From: Deinococcales bacterium
GTDB lineage: Bacteria; Deinococcota; Deinococci; Deinococcales; JAAFIG01
Direction of reading: 5' to 3'
Assembly (NCBI GenBank): GCA_013298595.1
Contig: JAAFIG010000018.1
Coordinates: 18,836 to 82,835 of the forward strand
DNA: 64,000 nucleotides
Shown here: positions 47,015 to 56,012 of the stretch, piece by piece
How the letters are laid out: each line of letters begins with the position of its first letter
Position numbering within the stretch: position 1 is the first letter of the stretch
Translations under genes and position numbers: made by a program
Notes under the pieces: model-generated
The model's database searches: none
Told to the model about the DNA's origin: nothing
What the model saw: only the letters and a program-made list of their open reading frames with translations

Positions 47015-48630
47015 GCGGACACCTTGTAGAATTTCAAATCAAAGTAGATGGTAAGGAACTGCCTAAATCTCAGGCAATGAATTTGCGCCAAGTGCTTGTA
47101 GAAAGCACATTAAATTTACCAAGTTATGCCGAAATCACCATTCTCGATACCAGCAAAATGGAAGCTATAGATGATAAGAATCTCGAGCCAGGTAAAAAAC
47201 TTGAGATTCTGAAAGTTGCTAAAGGTTCTCCTGATGTCCTTATTTTTGATGGTGAAATTGTTGAACTCGAGCCATATTATGAATACCCTAAAGCTTTTTG
47301 TGTGATTCGGGCATTTGATCGTTTGCATCGTTTGCAGCGTGGGTATTTTGCTCGAGATTTCTTAAAAATGACAGATGGGCAAATTGCAAAAAAAGTTGCA
47401 GCTGATGCAAAATTAAACCCAAGCAAAATTGATTCAGGTGGTTCTGAGCATTTGTATGTTTTTCAGGATAATGAAAATAATTTAACTTTTTTGCAACGTC
47501 GCGCAGCTTTGCTTGGCTATGTCGTTTATGTTAAAGGCGAAGAACTCCATTTTGAAGCGCCTAAGGAAACTGCCACTATTCCATTGAAGTGGGGTAAAGA
47601 CGGTATTTCTGCGTTTCGTCCGCGTTTATCTACGCTTGGGCAACCCACTCAAGTCAATGTGCGCGGCTGGAGTATAGAGAAAAAAGAAGAAGTGGTTGCA
47701 GAAAAGAAAAAAGGAACTTCTGCAGCAGCTATTGGTGAATCTAAAGATCATGTGGCTATGGCAGAGGTGTTTGGAGCTGCACCTTTTTTGTTGTCAACAA
47801 CAATACGTGAAGTGCAATTTGCGGAAAAAGTTGCTCAAGGTGAAGTTGATAAGCGTTCTGGGCAATATGTGCAAGCCGAAGGCGTTTCAGGTGGTAATCC
47901 TGCAATTATGGCAGGTGTAAAAATTAAAATTGATAATGTGGGTACACGTTTTAGTGGCGAATATCTTGTCACATCTGCAAGGCATGTTTTAAACGAAAAG
48001 CAAGAATATCAAACCTCTTTTCAGGTTTCGGCACAACATATTGGCTCAGTGCTTGCTTTACTTGCACCTCCTGAGCCAACACCACGCATTGGATTTGCAG
48101 TGGGCATCGTCGAGAATAATAAAGACGAAAAAGGTTGGGGTAGGGTAAAAGTGACTTTCCCAAGTTTATCCAAGGAGAAAGTCAGCAATTGGGCAAGGAT
48201 TGTCAGCATTGGTGCAGGGGCTGAGCGAGGTATTCAATTTATTCCTGAAGTGAATGATGAAGTACTGGTTGGTTTCGAGCATGGCGATATTGACCATCCA
48301 GTAATCCTTGGCGGTATGTGGAATGGTAAAGATAAATTGCCATTAGCACAAGATTCGGCTGTTGATAATGGTAAAACCAAGGTTCGTCGTATTCAATCAC
48401 GAACTGGTCATATGGTTGAGTTTGATGATGGTGACGATCCCCATATCCTGATTGTTGATAAAAATGGTAATAAAATTTTGTTGAAATGTAAAGATGATTC
48501 TATTGTAGTAGACGCAAAAGGTGATATCAAGGTGACATCTGGTAGAAATATTTCATTAGAAGCCAAGAAAATATCCATCAAGGGTAGTGCGATGGTTGAA
48601 ATTGATGGCGCAGCCATCAAGATTGGATAA
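47011..48630 (+). CDS. eCIS VgrG-like spike protein (Afp8/Pvc8 type)
   Basis: A 539-residue spike: an N-terminal gp27-like hub (about 1-370, beginning VEFQIKVDGKELPKS), then a gp5-like OB-fold domain (about 375-455: VGIVENNKDEKGWGRVKVTF, WARIVSIGAGAERGI, LGGMWNGKDKLP), then a short beta-helix needle (about 480-539). It forms the trimeric hub that carries the PAAR tip. There is no C-terminal toxin extension. Fully in the operon between tube-initiator and PAAR. Confidence 0.93.
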   Translation: MSGHLVEFQIKVDGKELPKSQAMNLRQVLVESTLNLPSYAEITILDTSKMEAIDDKNLEPGKKLEILKVAKGSPDVLIFDGEIVELEPYYEYPKAFCVIRAFDRLHRLQRGYFARDFLKMTDGQIAKKVAADAKLNPSKIDSGGSEHLYVFQDNENNLTFLQRRAALLGYVVYVKGEELHFEAPKETATIPLKWGKDGISAFRPRLSTLGQPTQVNVRGWSIEKKEEVVAEKKKGTSAAAIGESKDHVAMAEVFGAAPFLLSTTIREVQFAEKVAQGEVDKRSGQYVQAEGVSGGNPAIMAGVKIKIDNVGTRFSGEYLVTSARHVLNEKQEYQTSFQVSAQHIGSVLALLAPPEPTPRIGFAVGIVENNKDEKGWGRVKVTFPSLSKEKVSNWARIVSIGAGAERGIQFIPEVNDEVLVGFEHGDIDHPVILGGMWNGKDKLPLAQDSAVDNGKTKVRRIQSRTGHMVEFDDGDDPHILIVDKNGNKILLKCKDDSIVVDAKGDIKVTSGRNISLEAKKISIKGSAMVEIDGAAIKIG

Positions 48631-48632
48631 GT

Positions 48633-48905
48633 ATGCCTTTAGCAGCTCGAGTCGGAGATCAACACCAATGCCCAAATGGTGTCATGGGTGTGTTACTACC
48701 CAAGCCATGTAAAGTGATGATTGAGAAAAAACCTGCCGCCACAGTGCAAACACCTGCAACACCATGTTTTCCTGGTCCAAATATGGTGGTTAAAGGTTCA
48801 ACAAAAGTAATGATTGGTGGTTTGCCCGCAGCTCGAGTGGGTGACGCTACAGCGCACGGTTCAATTATTATGATTGGGGCAACAAAAGTAATGATTGGTG
48901 GGTGA
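48633..48905 (+). CDS. PAAR-domain spike tip protein (Afp10/Pvc10 type)
   Basis: A 90-residue PAAR protein that sharpens the VgrG-like spike. The Pro-Ala-Ala-Arg repeats appear as MPLAARVGDQHQCP at the start and GLPAARVGDATAH near residue 65, with His and Cys that could hold the metal. It starts 2 bp after the spike stop. A sequence gap of 135 bp with a promoter follows, so the structural genes downstream may be separately expressed. Confidence 0.93.
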   Translation: MPLAARVGDQHQCPNGVMGVLLPKPCKVMIEKKPAATVQTPATPCFPGPNMVVKGSTKVMIGGLPAARVGDATAHGSIIMIGATKVMIGG

Positions 48906-48966
48906 GCAATATGTTGTTACTAATGTTCCTGAAATTATTACGCTCAGAACAGGTAAATTTAGATAA

Positions 48967-48997
48967 TTGCAATGTAACGTGCAAAGCTTGATATACT
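48967..48997 (+). promoter_or_regulatory. Promoter before sheath gene
   Basis: TTGCAA (48967-48972), 19-base spacer, TATACT (48992-48997). It lies 44 bases before the sheath ATG in the only sizeable gap of the right arm. It would give extra transcription of the high-copy sheath and tube genes. Confidence 0.55.
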
Positions 48998-49028
48998 ATG
49001 AAGTGTAAACTAAGATGCACAAGAAATA

Positions 49029-49035
49029 GAGGAGG
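49029..49035 (+). promoter_or_regulatory. Strong ribosome binding site for sheath
   Basis: AGAGGAGG ends five bases before the ATG at 49041 (spacer AATTC). It is the most complete Shine-Dalgarno sequence I noticed in the eCIS locus, in keeping with the sheath being the most abundant subunit. Confidence 0.7.
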
Positions 49036-49040
49036 AATTC

Positions 49041-50624
49041 ATGCCAGAAATGTTATCACCAGGCGTATATATTCAAGAAATTAACAGTGGTCCGCGTCCT
49101 ATCGAAGGTGTTGGTACTGCCATGGCAGCTTTAGTGGGTTTTGCTGCTTCTGGTCCGATCAATAAACCAATTCTGATCACATCATGGGAACAATATGTAG
49201 ATACCTTTGGTGGTACCCAAAGCGATGGACTTAAAAATGGTTACATGGATGGTTCGTACTTAGGATATTCGGTATATGGGTACTTTAATAATGGTGGTCG
49301 TCGTTGTTATGTGATCCGATTACCACATAATGCTTCAACTTCAGGTGATAAAACTGCAGTTGCCAATAAGGCGTTACCTGAGTTACAAGTAGCAACTCGA
49401 GCTTCAAAAGCAATACCTGCTTTAACTTTCCAAGCCAAAGGTGATCCGCAAAGCGATATCAGTATTGAAATTACCCAACCAACTAACGATGACGCTGGTG
49501 AAGGTGGTTTTAATTTGCGGATTAAAATGGATGACACTGAAGAATTCTTTGAGAATCTTGTACCTGGTAAGCCAGGTAAGGGCAGCAAAGGTCGTAGTGT
49601 TGTCGAAGCTGTGCAAACTAGCAAATTTATTTCGGTTGTACTCGAGGAAAAAGCCAATACCACACTGGCTGAACGTGCTCCTGAACTTGGAGTCCATGTC
49701 ATCAAAACCAATACTTCTTTAGCCTTAGCCCAAGTTCAACCAGGTACTTTTATTGGGAATGTCAATGATCGCTCTGGTCTCGAGGGTTTAGAAGTGCTAG
49801 AAGACGTGACCATGGTTGCCGTACCTGATTTGATGGCGATGTATGAGCAGGGTTTAATTGATCGTGATGGTGTCAAAGCTGTGCAACTGGCAATGATTAA
49901 CCACTGTGAGCGGATGATGGATCGTATGGCAATTATTGATCCTTTGCCTGAACTCAAGCCACAAGAAGTGAAAAAATGGCGCGAAAAAGAAACCAATTAC
50001 GATTCTAAGTACGCTGCTTTGTACTATCCTTGGGTGAAAGTGGCAGATAGTAAAGGTAAGCCGATTGCTATACCACCATCAGCTTTGATGGCAGGTCTAT
50101 GGTCACGCTCTGATGGAGAACGCGGTGTTCATAAAGCACCAGCCAACGAAGTGGTGCGTGGCGCTTTAAATCCAGTATACGAAATCACCACTGGTGAACA
50201 AGATACCCTTAATCCAATTGGGGTTAACTGCATTCGTACCTTCACCAATCGTGGTGTCCGCGTTTGGGGTGCTCGTACACTGTCTTCAGATGCTTCTTGG
50301 CGTTATATCAATGTTCGACGCTTGTTTAACTATGTACAAAAATCCTTGTATTATGGAACTCAATGGGTTGTCTTTGAACCCAACGATACCAATCTTTGGG
50401 AACGTGTTAAACGTGATGTCAACGCATTCTTATCACAAGTGTGGCGTGATGGTGCGTTGTTTGGTAAAACTCAACAAGAAGCTTTCTATGTGCAAGTTGA
50501 CGAAAAAAATAATCCAGAGGAGGCACGTGACCTAGGTCAACTCAATATTAGTATCGGATTAAGCCCAGTCAAACCCGCAGAATTCGTCAGACTCACTTTC
50601 TATCAAAAGATGCAAAGTGAATAA
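49041..50624 (+). CDS. eCIS tail sheath protein
   Basis: A 527-residue contractile sheath subunit. The N-terminus (MLSPGVYIQEINSGPRPIEG, then VGTAMAALVGFAASG) and the C-terminal conserved core (AAVNGIRTFTNRGVRVWGAR-like NCIRTFTNRGVRVWGARTLS, WRYINVRRLFNYVQKSL) define the family. A variable insertion spans about residues 100-260. It contracts to drive the tube. Only one sheath gene is seen, whereas PVC/Afp have three, so this is a simpler type of eCIS. Confidence 0.95.
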   Translation: MPEMLSPGVYIQEINSGPRPIEGVGTAMAALVGFAASGPINKPILITSWEQYVDTFGGTQSDGLKNGYMDGSYLGYSVYGYFNNGGRRCYVIRLPHNASTSGDKTAVANKALPELQVATRASKAIPALTFQAKGDPQSDISIEITQPTNDDAGEGGFNLRIKMDDTEEFFENLVPGKPGKGSKGRSVVEAVQTSKFISVVLEEKANTTLAERAPELGVHVIKTNTSLALAQVQPGTFIGNVNDRSGLEGLEVLEDVTMVAVPDLMAMYEQGLIDRDGVKAVQLAMINHCERMMDRMAIIDPLPELKPQEVKKWREKETNYDSKYAALYYPWVKVADSKGKPIAIPPSALMAGLWSRSDGERGVHKAPANEVVRGALNPVYEITTGEQDTLNPIGVNCIRTFTNRGVRVWGARTLSSDASWRYINVRRLFNYVQKSLYYGTQWVVFEPNDTNLWERVKRDVNAFLSQVWRDGALFGKTQQEAFYVQVDEKNNPEEARDLGQLNISIGLSPVKPAEFVRLTFYQKMQSE

Positions 50625-50637
50625 TTAGGAGAAAATT

Positions 50638-51081
50638 ATGTCAGAACTTGTAGATCCATTGGTCTCAGCGTATTTCACTTTTCAATCTGAAGGCAAAGTT
50701 GTTGGAGCTTTCGCAAAACTCGAGGGTGGTGGCACAAAGAATAAGCTTGTCACCTACTACTCGACCAATGCACAAGGTAAACCAGCCATTACCCAAGAAC
50801 CTGGTCCGCTTGAACTTACCCCATACACCCTCAAACGTGGTGTAACACCTGATTTAAAGATCATTGAATGGCGCAAAATGGTTGAAGAAGGCAGAATGGG
50901 CGAAGCCCGTATCAACGGATCAATCATTGGCTATAAACAAGATGGTACCGAAATTTTACGCATCAACTTGAACCGCTGCTGGCCACAAGAACTCAAAGGT
51001 TTCCAATTTGATGCCCAAAGTGGTAATGCTGTGATGGAAGAATGCGTTTTGGTATACGAAGAAGCATTCCGCGTCAAATAA
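50638..51081 (+). CDS. eCIS tail tube protein 1 (gp19-like)
   Basis: A 147-residue tube protein of the T4 gp19/Afp1 family: DPLVSAYFTFQSEGKVVGAF near the start, then LKRGVTPDLKIIEWRKMVEE (about 63-82) and INLNRCWPQELKGFQFDAQS (about 105), ending EECVLVYEEAFRVK. It follows the sheath by 13 bp behind TAGGAGAAA. It builds most of the inner tube together with tube 2. Confidence 0.92.
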   Translation: MSELVDPLVSAYFTFQSEGKVVGAFAKLEGGGTKNKLVTYYSTNAQGKPAITQEPGPLELTPYTLKRGVTPDLKIIEWRKMVEEGRMGEARINGSIIGYKQDGTEILRINLNRCWPQELKGFQFDAQSGNAVMEECVLVYEEAFRVK

Positions 51082-51160
51082 TCCTTGAGCGAAATTTGCT
51101 TATTGGCTCGAGTCATCCTTTGTGGTACTCGAGCCAAGTCTTTCTCGAGGAAGTTTTAAA

Positions 51161-51544
51161 ATGCCCAACGAAGTAACTTTTACATTACCTTATGGTTTTA
51201 CCGATGATGTCGGACAATTACATCAAATTGGATCAATGCGAATGGCAACCGCACTTGACGAAGTAGCCCCGTTATCGGATGCACGAACACAACAAAACCC
51301 TGCTTATCTTGGTATTATTTTACTTTCTCGAGTAGTGGCGCGTTTAGGTGGTTTTTCTCCAGTACCTGTGGCATTAATTGAGCGTTTATACGCAGCAGAT
51401 TACACTTTTTTACAAGATTTATATTTACAAATGAATACTGCCGAAGGGCAAGCCAATTTAGCCTCTGAACAACTGATTGAAACACAATGTCCACAATGCC
51501 AAACACGTTTTTTACTTGATTTATCTGTAGGGAGCGAATCATGA
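51161..51544 (+). CDS. eCIS tail assembly-like protein with CxxC
   Basis: A 127-residue protein from the ATG at 51161 (SD CGAGGAAG upstream). The segment TFTLPYGFTDDVGQLHQIGS followed by ARLGGFSPVPVALIERLYAA resembles the phage tail assembly family located between the two tube genes in eCIS loci. It ends in IETQCPQCQTRFLLDL, a CxxC pair that might hold zinc or form a disulfide. Probable assembly chaperone. Confidence 0.7.
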   Translation: MPNEVTFTLPYGFTDDVGQLHQIGSMRMATALDEVAPLSDARTQQNPAYLGIILLSRVVARLGGFSPVPVALIERLYAADYTFLQDLYLQMNTAEGQANLASEQLIETQCPQCQTRFLLDLSVGSES

Positions 51545-51678
51545 GTCAACCCAAAACGCCACAGAAAATTAATATAGAAGCTTTAGCCGAAAAAGTTCTG
51601 CGATTGTTGCGTGAAGATATGCGTTTATCTTCGCATCGTAGCCCGACTAAACACCCATTAAGTATAAAAAGGAAGTAA
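51541..51678 (+). CDS. 45-residue eCIS helix protein
   Basis: A short gene overlapping the previous stop (ATGA). It encodes MSQPKTPQKI, then NIEALAEKVLRLLREDMRLS, ending in a basic tail. Its helix has the same pattern as the last 25 residues of the 1280-residue DUF4157 protein (DLDKLAEQVYAILKRRIRTE): Leu-Ala-x-x-Val-x-x-x-Leu-x-x-x-x-Arg. Small proteins of this kind often lie between the two tube genes of eCIS loci. Its spacing and coupling argue that it is real despite its size. Confidence 0.7.
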   Translation: MSQPKTPQKINIEALAEKVLRLLREDMRLSSHRSPTKHPLSIKRK

Positions 51679-51682
51679 TGTT

Positions 51683-52156
51683 ATGAGTAAAGCGTCTTTT
51701 GAAGCAAACCCAGGCAATGGTAATATTCGAGCGTTTTCAAAAAGCTATTTTTATGTGGACATTGGTGATAACAGCCCAAATATGCGTTTTTCTGAATTGT
51801 CTGGTTTAAAAGTTGAAACTGAACTTTTCTCAATTGAAGAAGGTGGCGAGAACTCAAAAGTGCACCGTTTCCCAACGCGAACAAAGTACGGCAATTTGAT
51901 TCTCAAACGTGGTATTGCAACAACTCAGGAATTCTTTAAATGGCATCAAAAAATTGTTTCTGGACAATTTGAAACACGAAATATAACCGTAATTATGGCA
52001 GAAATTGGTGATAAAATAATTGCCCGTTGGGATTTTACGGATGCTTTTCCTGTTGCATGGACAGGACCAGATTTCGTTGCAGGTGAGTCTGCACTGGCGA
52101 TAGAAACCCTCGAAATTGCTCATCAAGGCTTTAAGCTTGTACCATCCCCATCATGA
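51683..52156 (+). CDS. eCIS tail tube protein 2 (gp19-like)
   Basis: A 157-residue tube protein: YFYVDIGDNSPNMRFSELSG near residue 25, then ILKRGIATTQEFFKWHQKIV (about 73) and PDFVAGESALAIETLEIAHQGF at the C-terminus, the gp19/T4-like tube ending. It is the layer that meets the spike in PVC-type particles. Its TGA overlaps the start of the next gene (ATGA). Confidence 0.9.
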   Translation: MSKASFEANPGNGNIRAFSKSYFYVDIGDNSPNMRFSELSGLKVETELFSIEEGGENSKVHRFPTRTKYGNLILKRGIATTQEFFKWHQKIVSGQFETRNITVIMAEIGDKIIARWDFTDAFPVAWTGPDFVAGESALAIETLEIAHQGFKLVPSPS

Positions 52157-55100
52157 ACCGATTTTTACTTGAGCGTTTACAGCGGCATGCTCGCTTCCCG
52201 CTTTCGGGTGCTGAAGCGAAGCAATTTTTACGTACTATTCCTGCACTCAGTCAACCACGGTTTTATCCTGGATTGACCGAAGCTCAGTACACTGCTGCTT
52301 TGGGGCGCAATACTATGCCAGCACTCCTCAGACAACCCCCTGAGGCTGATACTGTTTTACCCAATCAAGTTGAATCTCAAGAACAATTTGAAGTCTCTGA
52401 CACAAATCCAGAAACTATTTTGAACAATGAAATATATTTTCAAGAAGATCAAACGCAGTTGACACTGGAAATTCAAAAAGCTTTAGGTTTAGTTCCAGAA
52501 GAAACGCAAACTAATCCTTCTAAACCCGAAATTGTCGCTAAAAATATGCCACTCGAGGGACAACAGCGTGCTTCACGTATAGCCCAGCAAATACCTGAGC
52601 TAAAACGTGAGCAACAATTTGTACCAGAACCCCAGCCAGTATTGCAAAACTCGAGGCTACAACCACAAATACCAGTTGTAGCCATAACAAAACCACTCGA
52701 GCAAGAAAACCGTGCCAGCAACCAAAGTGTAAGTAATGTTGTTCCGTCAGATATTGAAACAAATATCCAATCTGTGGCAGAAGTTTTACCAACACAAAAT
52801 AAAAATATTGAGTTAGCAGCAATGGCTACTTCACTCGAGGCTGTTGAACCTCCACTCGAGCTAAGCGTCTCAGAGGTTGCTACAATTCTACCTGAGTTTA
52901 TTCAAGTTGTTGCCCCTTTTGAACGCCGAGCCGCCATGCAAGAATTACGCGAACTAGGCGAAAAAGTTTCAGTCACCGTTAGCAATGCTGCCTTGCGTCA
53001 ACAACTTCAAACAGCTCGAGCTGCCCGCCAAGAACCAACAAGACCAGCTTCTGAAAATTCAGCTCGAGAATCTGAAAATTCAGCTCGAGAAATGGTACAA
53101 AGCGCCAGTACCATGACATCAGAAGAAACACAGGATGTTAATGGTGTTGTTATTAAACCTACTGTTGCTGAAGCAAAGCCTGATGTGAATACACAAACAC
53201 CTTTTTCTCAAACAAATGATCTGGCTAACACAGTGCAAAATACTGGTCTCGAGTCTGAAATATCAACTCCAAATAACCTGACTGTAATACCATCTGAATC
53301 AGTTAAACAAAATGCAATAAGACGCAGAGTTGGCGGAAAATCTGACTCGAGCCAACCAGTACCAGCAATGGAAACTCGGGTTGAGAATAGCAGTCAAACG
53401 CTACAGCAAAATACAGAAAACGCCTCTGCTGTAGTGCTGCAACGATCTGCGGATATACAAGAATCTGTTGAACTGCAAGGCGAAAAGCCGTTTGATTTGC
53501 CAACTCAAGCAATACCTGTTTCTGCCCCAGCCAGTGAAATGCTTTTAGCAGATGGACAAGCAACTGTGCAAACGCAGTCAGTAATTGCTGATGTTACACA
53601 AGATATTGCTCGCATCACTCCCGAGCCTCTTGTCAGCGACCCAATTGAAGCTGCTGAAGTGAATACTCAGTTTATGGTGGTAAGTGATGAAGTGTATAAC
53701 CCACCAAATCGGTTTATACCGCCACCAAAAGCAAAAGCTGTTGCGCCAGCCCAAAATGCAGCCGAAAAATTATTTGCCGACTTACCTGACTCTCAACCAC
53801 AAGACTGGCTTACATTATTGCAAAACGCGGGGATTCAAGCAGCTACAGAGACGCAATCGTTTGTTGTGCCAAACGTTATTTCAACGCCACCACTGGCAAA
53901 AACAAAATCACTCGAGCCTGAAATCAACCCAAATGCACCAAAACCAGCCAAACTCGAGCCAAACCAACCAGTGCAACCAATACCCGAGCAATTAATACCA
54001 CCAAATGCTCAAGTAAAACCATTCGAGTCTGAACCAATTCAACTTGAGCAAACCCAATCTGAACAACTTTCTTCCATTTCAACAGAACAAACAGACGAGA
54101 CTGCTATTGTTAGCGAAAAATCAGAAATAACACTCGAGCCTGCCTTGATTCAAACAGCAGTTCAATCAAACCCAGCAAGTTTAATCATTGATCAGAACTC
54201 GAGCCAAATAACTCGAGAAGAAGTGTACAACCCACCAAATCGTCGTATCGCACCACCGAAACCAAAAATTGAACCAACCCAGAACGCAGCCGAAAAATTA
54301 TTTGCTGATCTACCTGATTCTCAGCCGCAAGACTGGCTTAAAATGTTACAAAGTAATCAATTTGTGGCAGCAGATACAAAACCCCAAGTGGAATCATTGG
54401 TTGCACCAGCTTTGAATAATGCCTCGCAAGCAAATAATGCCTCAGCTACAGTACAAGCAGCAAATTCGTTGGTACCAACAATTCAATCCGCTCGAGACAA
54501 TAGTCAAACTCGAGTGACTGAATCAAGCATACCAGCCCAAAAAACGGAATTGATTGCACCAGCCCAAAAAGTTGACCATGTTATCCAAGCTCAGAAAATT
54601 GAATCAACTGTGCAAACTCGAGGGATTGAACCAACGCTGCAATTGCAAGGTGTTGAGCAAAATTTGCAAACTCGAGATGCTGACCTAGGTGTGGAAAAGC
54701 CAGATGTACAAGCAATTGAACCTTTGACAGATGTCGCACTTACTGCCCAAGTCGTTCCACCAGTGCAAAGAGAGGTCAAGGCTGGAATTATTGGCGAAGA
54801 AGTCTATAACCCACCCAACCGACTCGTAGCACCACCAAAAGCAAAAGTTGTAGCGTCAACCCAGAACGCAGCCGAAAAATTATTTGCTTCATCACCAGAC
54901 ACAACCCCAGCTGATTGGCAAGCGATGCTACGTAGCATCCAAGTTTTACCTGAACTACCCACAGAGCAAGCAACAGTAGCATCAGAACCTACCAAGCCTC
55001 TCGACGGTAACCAAGCAGGCGTATTGCCAAATATGGTTCAGGCAAATAACCGCCAATCCTTACTACCAAATTTGCAGGCACAACCAACAAACCAAGTGCT

Positions 55101-55995
55101 CTTGCCACAAAACCAAATACAACGTGCGAATCAACTGATACCCAACACCAATCCACTCGAGCCACAAAATCAACCATTGATTGCCCCACGAGTGCAAGAT
55201 AGCAGTGGACGAGTCCTACTATCTGAAGATGCTCGGCAATTCCTCAAACCAATCACAGGAATAGACCCAGCCACAGTGGATATTCGTCAAGATGCAACCA
55301 GTAATGCCATCACAAAAGCCCACCAAGCAGACGCACTGGCTGTTGGTAATCAGATACTACTCTCGAGTCAATTGCAACCAAATACCCCAGAAACACTTGG
55401 GGTTTTAGCCCATGAATTAACCCATGTTGCTCGACAACGACAAAGCCGATTTATTGCACCAATGTCTGCTGGTAAGCTGGATAACTCGAGTTTACAAGCA
55501 GAAGAAGGTATTGCTTTACAAATCGAAAATCAGACTCGTTTGCAAGCAAAGCAATCGTTTCGCAATCCAACTATTTCACCTAATCAACCTAATACCAATT
55601 TAAATGCCAGTGTCAACACCAATAGTGCCGATGAAAATATGGTCAATTGGAATGGTACAGCATTACCTGCGGCATTAGCTGCAACCTTGTTGCCTGCTGC
55701 GACTAGAGTTGCACCAGTTGCTGCCAGTGTTAGCAATTTCAATCCCCCCTCGAGTGATGCCATGAGTTACAGTGCGCCTGTTGCCATGAGCACCAATGCA
55801 CCAATGGTTGCACAAGCTGCAGAAACCAACCGTGCAGCCGCTGCTCCGACCGAAAGTGCCAGCGCGCAAACAAATCCAAAGGTGTTGGAAAAAAACCTGA
55901 CCAGTCAACCAGCCCCAGATTTAGATAAACTCGCAGAGCAAGTTTACGCGATTCTCAAACGCCGAATTCGTACCGAAACACAGCGTTTATCCTAA
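52153..55995 (+). CDS. Large repetitive eCIS protein with C-terminal DUF4157-like domain
   Basis: A 1280-residue protein. Residues 1-60 form a folded-looking start (FLLERLQRHARFPLSGAEAK). A long Gln/Pro/Glu/Asn-rich disordered region (about 70-1030) contains three repeats beginning EVYNPPNR (residues about 513, 690, 883). A DUF4157-like domain lies at about 1030-1110 (VLAHELTHVARQRQSR). A helical tail (DLDKLAEQVYAILKRRIRTE) ends the protein. Position after tube 2 and large size suit a tape-measure or cargo-loading role. DUF4157 here precedes no toxin domain, so it is unlikely to be an ordinary effector. Confidence 0.7.
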   Translation: MNRFLLERLQRHARFPLSGAEAKQFLRTIPALSQPRFYPGLTEAQYTAALGRNTMPALLRQPPEADTVLPNQVESQEQFEVSDTNPETILNNEIYFQEDQTQLTLEIQKALGLVPEETQTNPSKPEIVAKNMPLEGQQRASRIAQQIPELKREQQFVPEPQPVLQNSRLQPQIPVVAITKPLEQENRASNQSVSNVVPSDIETNIQSVAEVLPTQNKNIELAAMATSLEAVEPPLELSVSEVATILPEFIQVVAPFERRAAMQELRELGEKVSVTVSNAALRQQLQTARAARQEPTRPASENSARESENSAREMVQSASTMTSEETQDVNGVVIKPTVAEAKPDVNTQTPFSQTNDLANTVQNTGLESEISTPNNLTVIPSESVKQNAIRRRVGGKSDSSQPVPAMETRVENSSQTLQQNTENASAVVLQRSADIQESVELQGEKPFDLPTQAIPVSAPASEMLLADGQATVQTQSVIADVTQDIARITPEPLVSDPIEAAEVNTQFMVVSDEVYNPPNRFIPPPKAKAVAPAQNAAEKLFADLPDSQPQDWLTLLQNAGIQAATETQSFVVPNVISTPPLAKTKSLEPEINPNAPKPAKLEPNQPVQPIPEQLIPPNAQVKPFESEPIQLEQTQSEQLSSISTEQTDETAIVSEKSEITLEPALIQTAVQSNPASLIIDQNSSQITREEVYNPPNRRIAPPKPKIEPTQNAAEKLFADLPDSQPQDWLKMLQSNQFVAADTKPQVESLVAPALNNASQANNASATVQAANSLVPTIQSARDNSQTRVTESSIPAQKTELIAPAQKVDHVIQAQKIESTVQTRGIEPTLQLQGVEQNLQTRDADLGVEKPDVQAIEPLTDVALTAQVVPPVQREVKAGIIGEEVYNPPNRLVAPPKAKVVASTQNAAEKLFASSPDTTPADWQAMLRSIQVLPELPTEQATVASEPTKPLDGNQAGVLPNMVQANNRQSLLPNLQAQPTNQVLLPQNQIQRANQLIPNTNPLEPQNQPLIAPRVQDSSGRVLLSEDARQFLKPITGIDPATVDIRQDATSNAITKAHQADALAVGNQILLSSQLQPNTPETLGVLAHELTHVARQRQSRFIAPMSAGKLDNSSLQAEEGIALQIENQTRLQAKQSFRNPTISPNQPNTNLNASVNTNSADENMVNWNGTALPAALAATLLPAATRVAPVAASVSNFNPPSSDAMSYSAPVAMSTNAPMVAQAAETNRAAAAPTESASAQTNPKVLEKNLTSQPAPDLDKLAEQVYAILKRRIRTETQRLS
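53050..53091 (+). repeat. Tandem 21-bp repeat
   Basis: Two exact copies of TCTGAAAATTCAGCTCGAGA plus A, encoding SENSARE twice in the disordered part of the large eCIS protein. Each unit includes a CTCGAG. Confidence 0.8.
53689..54942 (+). repeat. Three long coding repeats (EVYNPPNR units)
   Basis: Units of about 48 codons start at 53689, 54220 and 54799. All read EVYNPPNR, a Pro-rich PPK segment, then QNAAEKLFA, a short acidic piece and DW(L/Q)-x(2)-L. The first two are closest (LPDSQPQDWL). The spacing of 530-580 bp is similar but not identical. They look like linear docking motifs on an extended chain. Confidence 0.85.
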
Positions 55996-56012
55996 GTAAA
56001 AAAGAGGTATTT

